64,000 nucleotides of DNA from Janthinobacterium sp. GW458P (GTDB lineage: Bacteria > Pseudomonadota > Gammaproteobacteria > Burkholderiales > Burkholderiaceae_D), in contig NZ_NEGZ01000001.1 in assembly GCF_002127585.1 (NCBI RefSeq), positions 130,345 through 194,344 of the forward strand, in the 5' to 3' direction. The notes under the pieces were generated by a model that worked only from the letters and a program-made list of their open reading frames with translations, was not told the origin of the DNA and did not search any database. This document shows positions 46,242-54,237 of the stretch, one piece after another (within the stretch, counting starts at the first letter, position 1; each line of letters opens with the position of its first letter). Made by a program: the position numbers and the translations under genes.

Positions 46242-47111
46242 TTAGCGGTTGGTGCGCGACATGAACATCAGGCGCTCGAACAGGTGCACGTCCTGTTCGT
46301 TTTTCAGCAGCGCGCCGTGCAGGGGCGGCACGACGGCCTTGTTGTCCTTGCTGCGCAGCGCTTCGGCAGGGATGTCCTCGGCCAGCAGGAGCTTGAGCCA
46401 GTCGAGAAATTCCGACGTCGACGGCTTTTTCTTCAGGCCCGGCACGTCGCGCACTTCGTAGAAGGTTTGCAGCGCCTGCGCCAGCAATTCCTGTTTCAGG
46501 TGCGGGTAGTGGACGGCGACGATCTGCTCCATCGTATCCTTGTCCGGGAATTTGATGTAGTGGAAGAAGCAGCGGCGCAAAAAGGCGTCCGGCAATTCCT
46601 TTTCATTGTTCGAGGTGATGATGACGAGCGGCCGGTGGCGCGCCGTGACCATTTCGCGCGTTTCGTACACGTAGAATTCCATGCGGTCCAGTTCGCGCAG
46701 CAGGTCGTTCGGGAATTCGATGTCGGCCTTGTCGATTTCGTCGATCAGCAGCACCACCGGCTCGGGTGCCGTAAATGCCTGCCACAGCACGCCCTTGACG
46801 ATGTAGTTCTGGATGTCGCGCACGCGCTCGTCGCCCAGCTGCGAATCGCGCAGGCGCGACACGGCGTCGTATTCGTACAAGCCCTGCTGCGCCTTGGTGG
46901 TCGATTTGATATGCCATTGCATCAGCGGCATGTTCAGCGCGGCGGCCACTTCCTCGGCCAGCATGGTCTTGCCCGTGCCTGGCTCGCCCTTGATCAGCAA
47001 GGGGCGCTGCAAGGTCAGCGCCGCATTCACGGCCAGTTTCAGGTCGGCGGTGGCGACGTAGCTGTCGGAACCTTCGAAGCGGAGGCTTTGCTGGGGGTGC
47101 TTTGCTTGCAT
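46242..47111 (-). CDS. MoxR-family AAA+ ATPase
   Basis: A 289-residue AAA+ protein. Walker A is GEPGTGKTM (about 38-46), Walker B is VVLLIDEIDKAD (about 115-126), sensor 1 is VIITSNNEKELPDAFLRRC, which also provides the Arg finger. I chose the ATG at 47111 (MQAKHPQQS) as the earlier start adds an unlikely leader. It is the first gene of the moxR-GNAT-VWA operon. The protein is expected to remodel a client together with the VWA protein, but the client is not encoded next to it. Confidence 0.92.
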   Translation of the reverse strand: MQAKHPQQSLRFEGSDSYVATADLKLAVNAALTLQRPLLIKGEPGTGKTMLAEEVAAALNMPLMQWHIKSTTKAQQGLYEYDAVSRLRDSQLGDERVRDIQNYIVKGVLWQAFTAPEPVVLLIDEIDKADIEFPNDLLRELDRMEFYVYETREMVTARHRPLVIITSNNEKELPDAFLRRCFFHYIKFPDKDTMEQIVAVHYPHLKQELLAQALQTFYEVRDVPGLKKKPSTSEFLDWLKLLLAEDIPAEALRSKDNKAVVPPLHGALLKNEQDVHLFERLMFMSRTNR

Positions 47112-47331
47112 GAGCGGTCTGCCAAAGAAATGAAAGGGTGAGTATAAACAGAACTGCGGCGCGGCGTCACGCCGGTGGCCTGTACCCACCCGCACACAAT
47201 GCGGGTTTTATAGGTGGACTTGCAAGAATATCTTGGCTAGAATCGGCAAGCAGCAGATTAATTGTCAACACATAAAATCAATAAAAACCAGCTCTGGCGT
47301 TTCTCCGATTACCTTTGTTCACTTTGCCACT

Positions 47332-47661
47332 ATGAAAAAAATATTTGCACTTCTCGTGCTTGCCGGCATCGCAAATGCCGTCACAGCGGCTGACATTGTA
47401 GGAAACGCCAAGGCAGCCACTGCCAAGGTGGAAATGTGTATCGGTTGCCACGGCATTCCTGGCTACAAGGCGACCTTCCCCGAAGTATTCCAGGTGCCGA
47501 TGATCGGCGGCCAGTCGGCGAAATACATCGAGAATGCGCTGCAAGCCTACAAGAAGGGCGATCGCAAACACCCCAGCATGAAGGGCATCGCCAGCAGCCT
47601 GTCGGATCAGGATATCGCCGATGTCGCCGCCTATTATTCGCAACAAGCCAAGCCGAACTGA
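47332..47661 (+). CDS. Periplasmic class I c-type cytochrome
   Basis: A 109-residue protein with a Sec signal peptide (about 1-20, ending VTAA) and one haem c site CIGCH at about residues 36-40. The Met axial ligand is probably in the QVPMIGG or HPSMKG region, as in c4/c5-like cytochromes. It starts at the ATG at 47332, which gives the signal peptide. A second cytochrome follows 11 bases later, so the pair forms one electron-carrier unit. Confidence 0.85.
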   Translation: MKKIFALLVLAGIANAVTAADIVGNAKAATAKVEMCIGCHGIPGYKATFPEVFQVPMIGGQSAKYIENALQAYKKGDRKHPSMKGIASSLSDQDIADVAAYYSQQAKPN

Positions 47662-47672
47662 GGACCAGCCAG

Positions 47673-48017
47673 ATGATGAAAACACTACTCGCCGCCCTGG
47701 TTTGCGCCACCGTCTCGTTTTCCGCCCTCGCTGCCGGCAACATCAACACGGGCAAGGCCCTGGCGGAAAAATACAGCTGCGCCACCTGCCACGGCAAGGA
47801 TTACGGTTCGCCCATCGACCCTTCGTACCCGAAACTGGCGGGCCAGCACAAGGATTACCTGGAACATGCCCTGACGGCGTATAAACGGGGCGACAAGGCC
47901 AACGGCCGCAACAACGCCATCATGACGGGCCAGGTCAAGCCGCTGACCAATCAGGACATCAAGGACCTGGCTGCCTACTTCCACAGTCTGCCGACCACCC
48001 TGGTCATCCACCGCTGA
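47673..48017 (+). CDS. Periplasmic class I c-type cytochrome, second of pair
   Basis: A 114-residue protein with a signal peptide (about 1-22, ending FSALA before AGNIN), haem site CATCH at about residues 38-42 and a probable axial Met in NNAIMTGQVKPLT. GAGGA lies 8 bases before the first of two consecutive ATGs. It is homologous to the gene before it. Together they could carry electrons to the nearby nitrite reductase or to a terminal oxidase. The convergent norR ends 14 bases away. Confidence 0.87.
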   Translation: MMKTLLAALVCATVSFSALAAGNINTGKALAEKYSCATCHGKDYGSPIDPSYPKLAGQHKDYLEHALTAYKRGDKANGRNNAIMTGQVKPLTNQDIKDLAAYFHSLPTTLVIHR

Positions 48018-48030
48018 GTTCTGGCCTTGC

Positions 48031-49587
48031 TCAGGCCTTGATGCCGACCCGGCGCGCCAGCTTGTGCAGGTTGCTGGCGTCGAGTCCCAGTTGGCGCGCA
48101 GCAGCGGCCCAGTTATCCTGATGCAGGGCCAGCGCTTGCCGGATGGCTTGACGCTGGCTTGTTTCCACGATTTGATGCATGCTGAGCAGTGGCGCCGCCG
48201 ACGTGCCGCACGCTGCCGGCACGGTCGCCGTCGCACCCGCGCCGGCCGGCGGCTCCAGCGCATCGAGGTCAAGCATATCTTTCTCCAGCGTTACAATCTC
48301 CTTGCGGTCCGCACCGCGGATCACGGCTTTCAGCGCGGCCCGGCTGATCACATGCTCGAGTTCGCGCACGTTGCCCGGCCAGCGGTAGTGGCATAGCGCG
48401 TCTTCCGCCGCGGCCGACAGGCGCAGGCTGCGCAAGCCCAGGCGTGCGCGGTTCAATTCCAGGAAGCCACCGGCCAGCAGCAGCACGTCGTTGCCCCGTT
48501 CGCGCAGCGGCGGAATCGGCACGGGATACACGGATAAACGGTGATACAGGTCGGCGCGGAACGTGCCGTCGCGCACATGCTCGCGCAGGCTGCGGTTGGT
48601 AGCGGCGATCACGCGCACGTTGACCCGGCGCGGCCGATCCGCGCCCAGGCGCTGGATTTCGCCATTTTGCAAGGTGCGCAGCAGCTTGGCCTGGATGGAC
48701 AATGGCAATTCTCCCACTTCATCGAGAAACAGCGTGCCCCCTTCGGCCGCCTCGAATCGCCCCGGCCGGTCGCTGACGGCGCCGGAAAAGGCCCCCCGTA
48801 CATGGCCGAACAGCTCGCTTTCGGCCAGCGATTCCGGCAAGGCCGCGCAATTGACGTGAATCAATGGTTTTCCCGCACGGCGCGACAGCCGGTGCAGGCG
48901 GTGCGCGCACAGTTCCTTGCCCACGCCCGTTTCGCCCAGCAGCAGCACGGGCAGTTCGGAATCGGCCACCACCTGCAATTCGTGCAGCAGCTGTGTGATG
49001 GCGCCGCTCTGGCCCACGAAGTCGTGTTCCTCGCGCGGCGCCTGCGCAGCGGCCTGCATGGCGCCGCCCGACAGGCGCAGGGCGCGGATTTCCGTCTCCA
49101 GCCGGGTCACGCGCACGGCCGCCTCGATGGCGCAAGCCAGTTCTGCGAGTTCGCGCTGCGCAGTGGTATCGAAGGTGCCGACGCGCAGGGCGTCGAGGGT
49201 GATGACGCCCCAGCGCTCGCCTTCGAGGTCCAGTGCCATGCCCATGCAGTCATGCACAGGCAGCGGCTCGCCGGCCCGCTCGGCGATCAAGCCATCATAG
49301 GGATCGGGCAGGGAACTGTCGTGATGAAAGCACAACACGCCGCGCCGCTGCAGGATGGCGGCCAGGCGCGGATGGTCGGCGACGGAAAAGCGGCGTCCCA
49401 GCGCATCGCTGGCCAGGCCCGCCATCGCCACGGGGCGCAGATGCTCGCCGTCGAGTTTCAGCAAGGCCACGGCCTCGCAGCCGAAGTGCGCGCGCAGGCT
49501 GCCGACCAGGCGCTGCAGGCGCACGGCCACGGGCAAGTCGGCGACCAGGTCGGTGAGCAACAGCAGGTGGGTGGCGGAAGTGGTCAT
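48031..49587 (-). CDS. norR: NO-responsive sigma-54 activator NorR
   Basis: A 518-residue regulator. An N-terminal GAF domain (about 20-165) holds the mononuclear iron that senses NO. The AAA+ domain (about 190-430) has Walker A GETGVGKE, the sigma-54 contact loop ESELFGHVRGAFSGA (GAFTGA variant with Ser) and Walker B GGTLFLDEVGEL. The Fis-type helix-turn-helix is at the end (ALALHQDNWAAAARQLGLDASNLHKLARRVGI). It is divergent from nirK. Three GT-N7-AC sites and a sigma-54 promoter lie in the gap. I use the ATG at 49587; ATGs at 49596 and 49644 are also in frame. Confidence 0.93.
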   Translation of the reverse strand: MTTSATHLLLLTDLVADLPVAVRLQRLVGSLRAHFGCEAVALLKLDGEHLRPVAMAGLASDALGRRFSVADHPRLAAILQRRGVLCFHHDSSLPDPYDGLIAERAGEPLPVHDCMGMALDLEGERWGVITLDALRVGTFDTTAQRELAELACAIEAAVRVTRLETEIRALRLSGGAMQAAAQAPREEHDFVGQSGAITQLLHELQVVADSELPVLLLGETGVGKELCAHRLHRLSRRAGKPLIHVNCAALPESLAESELFGHVRGAFSGAVSDRPGRFEAAEGGTLFLDEVGELPLSIQAKLLRTLQNGEIQRLGADRPRRVNVRVIAATNRSLREHVRDGTFRADLYHRLSVYPVPIPPLRERGNDVLLLAGGFLELNRARLGLRSLRLSAAAEDALCHYRWPGNVRELEHVISRAALKAVIRGADRKEIVTLEKDMLDLDALEPPAGAGATATVPAACGTSAAPLLSMHQIVETSQRQAIRQALALHQDNWAAAARQLGLDASNLHKLARRVGIKA

Positions 49588-49637
49588 ATTCACCATGAAT
49601 GGTATATGCAACCATGTCCGGCCAGGGTTGTAACTAC
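49583..49637. promoter_or_regulatory. Three GT-N7-AC half-palindromes, probable NorR binding sites
   Basis: GT-N7-AC occurs at 49583-49593 (GTCATATTCAC), 49602-49612 (GTATATGCAAC) and 49627-49637 (GTTGTAACTAC). NorR in E. coli and Ralstonia binds three such sites upstream of its target. The first overlaps the norR start, which suggests autoregulation. Single matches are cheap by chance; three in 55 bases next to norR are not. Confidence 0.7.
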
Positions 49638-49677
49638 CCTGCATTTTTCAAATCATTGATTTAAAACAAGTTTTTCC

Positions 49678-49692
49678 TGGCACGCCGTTTGC
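49678..49692 (+). promoter_or_regulatory. Sigma-54 promoter of the nirK-ric-norB operon
   Basis: TGGCAC-GCCGT-TTGC matches the -24/-12 consensus (TGGCAC-N5-TTGC) exactly. It lies 41 bases downstream of the last GT-N7-AC site and 45 bases before the nirK ATG. Confidence 0.88.
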
Positions 49693-49737
49693 GTAGGTAA
49701 GGGGGCCAAACCGGCATACAAGACCAAGGAAAGCCTG

Positions 49738-51231
49738 ATGAAAACGACTCCCTCCCTCCGCGCCATTGCCGCCGCCGTCTGTGTCCTGGCCATGCCCCTG
49801 TCCGTGCAGGCCCAGGCGAGCCTGCCGGCCAGCGCCGCCGCCACTGCCGCCACTGCGGCCAAACCTGCCGCCGCCACGCTCAAGCGCTATGAGCTGCAGA
49901 CCAATATCGTCGACGGCAAGATGGTCTTCATCGATGCCAAAGGGCAGGTCAATCCCGTGCTGGCGGCCAAGGTGGGCGACACGGTCGAACTCGTGCTGAA
50001 AAGCGGCGAAGGCGCCGAGCACGACCTGCTGATCCCGGAACTCAATGTGGCATCAAGCAAATTCAGCGCCAACAGCGGCAGCACCACCGTGCGCTTCAAG
50101 GTCACGCGCGCCGGCACGTTCACCTATTACTGCTCGATTCCCGGCCACCGCCAGATCGGCATGGAAGGCAAGCTGGAAGTCGCCGGCGCCTCGCTGGCCG
50201 AAGCCGGGGCACCGAAGGCCGCTGGCGCCGGCAGCGCAGCGGGCGAATCGAGCCAGGCCGCCGCGCTGGCCCTGTACACGCCCGCGCCGTCGCCGATGCG
50301 CGGCCCCGATCCGTCGGCCGTCAGCGTGGCGGCCAATCCGGCGCAAGTGCCTTCCGCCATCGGCGCGCGCGCGCCGCAAACCCTGAAATACCGCATGGAG
50401 ACGGTTGAATTGCCGGGCAAGCTCGATGACGGCACCAGCTTTACCTACTGGACCTTCAACCGGCAAGTGCCCGGCCCCATGCTGCGCGCGAAAGTGGGCG
50501 ACACGGTGGAACTGACCCTGTTCAACGCCAGGGACAGCAAGATGATCCACTCGATCGACCTGCACGCGGTGACGGGCGGCCATGGCGGCGGACAGCATAC
50601 GCAGGTGGCGCCGGGGCAGGAAAAGACCGTCACTTTCAAGGCGCTCAATCCGGGTCTGTTCGTCTACCACTGCGCCACGCCGCTGGTGCCGCAGCATATC
50701 GCGGCCGGCATGTACGGCATGATCCTGGTCGAACCGGAAGGCGGCCTGTCGAAAGTCGACCGCGAGTATTACGTGATGCAGGGCGAGATGTATACGGGAC
50801 GTCCACACGGCGCGCCCGTGCACCAGGAACCGAACCTGGAAAAAATGGCCAATGAACTACCCGACTACTACGTCTTCAACGGCGAAGTTGGGGCCCTGAG
50901 CAAGACGCACAAATTGCAGGCGAAAGTCGGCGAGACGGTGCGCATCTATTTCGGCGTGGGCGGCCCGAACAAGATTTCATCGTTCCACATCATCGGCGAG
51001 ATCTTCGACAAGGTGTACAGCGAAGGCTCCATCAGCAGCCCGAAACACGACGTGCAAACCACCTTGGTGGCGCCGGGCGGCGCGACCATCGTCGAACTCA
51101 AGGTACAGCATCCTGGCAGCTATCTGCTGGTCGACCATGCGCTGTCGCGCGCCGGCAAGGGCGCCGTGGGCGTGCTGGAAGTGACGGGCGAAGCCGTGCC
51201 CGGCGTCTACCACGCGGGCGCCGTCCAATAA
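49738..51231 (+). CDS. nirK: Copper nitrite reductase with an extra N-terminal cupredoxin domain
   Basis: A 497-residue periplasmic enzyme that reduces nitrite to NO. After a signal peptide (about 1-26) comes an extra cupredoxin domain (about 46-148) with its own type 1 copper ligands His95, Cys132, His137 and Met142. A flexible Ala/Pro linker leads to the two-domain NirK core (about 215-490). Core type 1 ligands are His271, Cys312, His320 and Met325; type 2 ligands His276, His311 and His467; catalytic pair Asp274 and His417. The 8-residue Cys-to-His spacing is that of class II (AniA-like) enzymes. The extra domain may act as built-in electron donor, as in the three-domain NirK of Hyphomicrobium. 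AAGGAA lies 7 bases before the ATG. Confidence 0.93.
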   Translation: MKTTPSLRAIAAAVCVLAMPLSVQAQASLPASAAATAATAAKPAAATLKRYELQTNIVDGKMVFIDAKGQVNPVLAAKVGDTVELVLKSGEGAEHDLLIPELNVASSKFSANSGSTTVRFKVTRAGTFTYYCSIPGHRQIGMEGKLEVAGASLAEAGAPKAAGAGSAAGESSQAAALALYTPAPSPMRGPDPSAVSVAANPAQVPSAIGARAPQTLKYRMETVELPGKLDDGTSFTYWTFNRQVPGPMLRAKVGDTVELTLFNARDSKMIHSIDLHAVTGGHGGGQHTQVAPGQEKTVTFKALNPGLFVYHCATPLVPQHIAAGMYGMILVEPEGGLSKVDREYYVMQGEMYTGRPHGAPVHQEPNLEKMANELPDYYVFNGEVGALSKTHKLQAKVGETVRIYFGVGGPNKISSFHIIGEIFDKVYSEGSISSPKHDVQTTLVAPGGATIVELKVQHPGSYLLVDHALSRAGKGAVGVLEVTGEAVPGVYHAGAVQ

Positions 51232-51263
51232 AACAACCCCCCATTCATCATCAAGGAACTGTT

Positions 51264-51941
51264 ATGGAAATGATCGAACAATCCCTGGGCCAGCTGGCCC
51301 GCCGCATCCCCGGCGCCACGCGCCTGTTCGATGCGCACCGCCTCGATTTCTGCTGCGGCGGCAACAAGACCCTGCGCGCGGCGGCCGAAGCGGCCGGCGT
51401 GGACCCGGCGCCCATCGTCAAGGAACTGGAAGTGCTGGCCGGACGGATTGACGCCAGCGGCGCGCGTGACTGGCAGGACGCTTCGGCCACCGAGCTGGTG
51501 GAACACATCCTGGCGCGCTACCACGCCGTGCATCGCGAGCAGCTGCCCGAGCTGATACGCCTGGCGCGCAAGGTCGAGCAGGTGCACGGCGACCGCGCCG
51601 ACTGTCCGCACGGGCTGGCGGAACACCTGTCGGCCATGGCGCAGGAGCTGGAAAGCCACATGCGCAAGGAAGAAGACGTGCTGTTCCCCATGATCGTGCG
51701 CGGCCAGGGCCCCAGGGCCGGCGCGCCCATCAACGTGATGCGCATGGAGCATGACGACCATGGCGTGGCCTTGCGCGCGATGGAGGCGATGACGAACGAC
51801 ATCACCGCGCCGGCCGGCGCCTGCACCACCTGGCGCGCGCTGTACACGGGCTTGCGCACCTTCCGCGAGGATCTGATGGCGCATATCCATACTGAAAACA
51901 ATATCCTGTTCGAGCGCTTTGCGCCGGCTGTGGTGCACTGA
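51264..51941 (+). CDS. ric: Di-iron Fe-S cluster repair protein (RIC/YtfE/ScdA)
   Basis: A 225-residue hemerythrin-like protein that repairs iron-sulfur clusters damaged by NO. The N-terminal ScdA domain has RLDFCCGGNKTL (about 26-37). The four-helix hemerythrin domain follows with His/Glu iron ligands in YHAVHREQLPEL, SHMRKEEDVLFPM, MRMEHDDHG and HIHTENNILFERF. It sits between nirK and norB, 32 bases after nirK and 14 before norB. It should therefore be induced by NorR together with the enzymes that make and remove NO. Confidence 0.93.
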   Translation: MEMIEQSLGQLARRIPGATRLFDAHRLDFCCGGNKTLRAAAEAAGVDPAPIVKELEVLAGRIDASGARDWQDASATELVEHILARYHAVHREQLPELIRLARKVEQVHGDRADCPHGLAEHLSAMAQELESHMRKEEDVLFPMIVRGQGPRAGAPINVMRMEHDDHGVALRAMEAMTNDITAPAGACTTWRALYTGLRTFREDLMAHIHTENNILFERFAPAVVH

Positions 51942-51955
51942 CAAAGGAAAGACCC

Positions 51956-54235
51956 ATGGGTCCCTACAAGAAACTCTGGTTCACCCTGATCGGTGTGCTG
52001 ATCGTGACGTTCTCGCTGCTCGGCTATTACGGCACGGAAGTCTACCGGCAGGCGCCGCCGATTCCCGCGCAAGTGCTGGCGCAGGACGGCCGGCAGCTGT
52101 TCGACCGCGAGGGCATCCTCGACGGCCAGACGGCCTGGCAATCCGTCGGCGGCATGCAGCTGGGCTCCATCTGGGGCCACGGCGCCTACCAGGCGCCTGA
52201 CTGGACAGCCGACTGGCTGCACCGCGAACTGACGGCCTGGCTGGAACTGGCCGCGCAAGAGCAGCATGGCAAGGCATACGCGGCGCTCGACGGCCCCGCG
52301 CAGGCGGCGCTGCGCGAGGCGCTCAAGCTGGAATACCGCACCAACCGGGTCGATGAAGAACAAGTACTGCATCTGTCGGCGCGCCGCGTGCAGGCGATGG
52401 CCAGCACGGCGCACTATTACGACCAGCTGTTCTCGGACGCGCCTGCGCTGCACGCCAGCCGCGAGCATTTCGCCATGAAGGAAAACACCCTGCCCAGCGC
52501 CGGGCGGCGCGCGCAGATGACGCAGTTCTTCTTCTGGACGGCGTGGGCTGCCGCCACCGAGCGTCCGGGCCAGAAAGTGACCTATACGAACAACTGGCCG
52601 CACGAGCCGCTGATCGGCAACCAGCCCAGCGGCGAAAACCTCGTCTGGTCGGTCGCCAGCGTGGTGGTGCTGCTGGCCGGCGTGGGTTTCCTCGTCTGGG
52701 GCTGGGCCTTCTTGCGCGACCATGACGAAGCGCTGCCGGCGGCCGGTCCGCGCGACCCGCTCACCACTTTCGCGCTGACGCCTTCGCAGCGCGGACTGGG
52801 CAAATACCTGTTCCTGGTGGTGGCGCTGTTCATCTTCCAGGTCTTCATCGGCGGCTTTACGGCGCACTACACGGTGGAAGGACAGCAGTTCTACGGCATC
52901 GACGTGTCGCGCTGGTTCCCGTATGCGCTTACGCGCACCTGGCATATCCAGGCCGCGCTGTTCTGGATCGCCACGGGCTTCCTGGCCGCCGGCCTGTTCC
53001 TCGCGCCCCTGATTAACGGCGGCAAGGACCCGAAGTGGCAGCGCCTCGGCGTCGACGTGCTGTTCTGGGCCCTGGTCGCGGTCGTCGTCGGCTCGTTTAT
53101 CGGCAATTACCTGGCCATCGCGCAAGTGATGCCGCCCGAGTGGAATTTCTGGCTCGGTCATCAGGGCTATGAATATGTCGACCTGGGACGGCTGTGGCAG
53201 ATCGGCAAATTCGTCGGCATCCTGCTGTGGCTCGTGCTGATGCTGCGCGGCGTCGTGCCGGCCCTGCGCCAGCCGGGCGGCGACAGGAACCTGCTGGCGC
53301 TGCTGACTGCGTCCGTGGGCGCCATCGGGCTGTTCTATGGCGCCGGCCTGTTCTACGGCGAACGCACGCATTTATCGGTGATGGAATACTGGCGCTGGTG
53401 GGTGGTGCATCTGTGGGTGGAAGGTTTCTTTGAAGTGTTCGCCACCACGGCGCTGGCCTTCATTTTCTCGACCCTGGGCCTGGTGTCGGTGCGCATGGCC
53501 ACGACGGCCAGCCTGGCGTCGGCTTCGCTGTTCATGCTCGGTGGCATACCCGGCACCTTCCACCACCTGTACTTTGCCGGCACCACCACGCCCGTGATGG
53601 CCATCGGCGCGAGCTTCAGCGCGCTGGAAGTGGTGCCGCTGATCGTGCTGGGCCATGAAGCGTGGGAGAACTGGCGCCTGAAGGAACGCGCGCCGTGGAT
53701 GGAAAACCTGCGCTGGCCCCTGATGTGCTTTGTCGCCGTCGCCTTTTGGAACATGCTGGGCGCGGGCGTGCTGGGCTTCATGATCAATCCGCCCGTGGCC
53801 TTGTACTACATCCAGGGCCTGAACACGACTCCCGTGCATGCGCATGCGGCGCTGTTCGGCGTGTACGGCTTCCTGGCGCTGGGCTTTACCTTGCTGGTGC
53901 TGCGCTATTTGCGGCCCGATTACCGCTTCAGCCCTGCGTTGATGAAGACGGCGTTCTGGGGCTTGAACGGGGGCCTGGCGCTGATGATCTTTACCAGTCT
54001 GTTGCCGATTGGCATCATCCAGTTCCACGCCAGCGTGACGGAAGGCCTGTGGCATGCGCGCAGCGAGGCATTCATGCAGCAGCCGCTGTTGCAGAACCTG
54101 CGCTGGATACGTACCTTCGGCGACGTGGTGTTCATCGTCGGCGCGGTGGCCATGGCGCTGCAGGTGGTGCTGGGGTTGCTAAGGCCGCAGGTGAGCGAGG
54201 GCACGCGGCCGGCGGCTGCCGGCATACCATTGTGA
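51956..54235 (+). CDS. norB: Quinol-dependent nitric oxide reductase (qNorB)
   Basis: A 759-residue single-subunit NO reductase that reduces NO to N2O with electrons from quinol. The N-terminal extension (about 1-220) replaces the NorC subunit and contains DGQTAWQSVGGMQLGSIWGHGAY. The haem-copper-oxidase-like core has about twelve helices. Haem and non-haem iron ligands include the His of WWVVHLWVEGFFEVF, the Glu in the same segment, and the paired His of GTFHHLYF. No separate norC is needed. It is the last gene of the NorR-controlled operon and ends 2 bases before a convergent gene. Confidence 0.94.
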   Translation: MGPYKKLWFTLIGVLIVTFSLLGYYGTEVYRQAPPIPAQVLAQDGRQLFDREGILDGQTAWQSVGGMQLGSIWGHGAYQAPDWTADWLHRELTAWLELAAQEQHGKAYAALDGPAQAALREALKLEYRTNRVDEEQVLHLSARRVQAMASTAHYYDQLFSDAPALHASREHFAMKENTLPSAGRRAQMTQFFFWTAWAAATERPGQKVTYTNNWPHEPLIGNQPSGENLVWSVASVVVLLAGVGFLVWGWAFLRDHDEALPAAGPRDPLTTFALTPSQRGLGKYLFLVVALFIFQVFIGGFTAHYTVEGQQFYGIDVSRWFPYALTRTWHIQAALFWIATGFLAAGLFLAPLINGGKDPKWQRLGVDVLFWALVAVVVGSFIGNYLAIAQVMPPEWNFWLGHQGYEYVDLGRLWQIGKFVGILLWLVLMLRGVVPALRQPGGDRNLLALLTASVGAIGLFYGAGLFYGERTHLSVMEYWRWWVVHLWVEGFFEVFATTALAFIFSTLGLVSVRMATTASLASASLFMLGGIPGTFHHLYFAGTTTPVMAIGASFSALEVVPLIVLGHEAWENWRLKERAPWMENLRWPLMCFVAVAFWNMLGAGVLGFMINPPVALYYIQGLNTTPVHAHAALFGVYGFLALGFTLLVLRYLRPDYRFSPALMKTAFWGLNGGLALMIFTSLLPIGIIQFHASVTEGLWHARSEAFMQQPLLQNLRWIRTFGDVVFIVGAVAMALQVVLGLLRPQVSEGTRPAAAGIPL

Positions 54236-54237
54236 GC

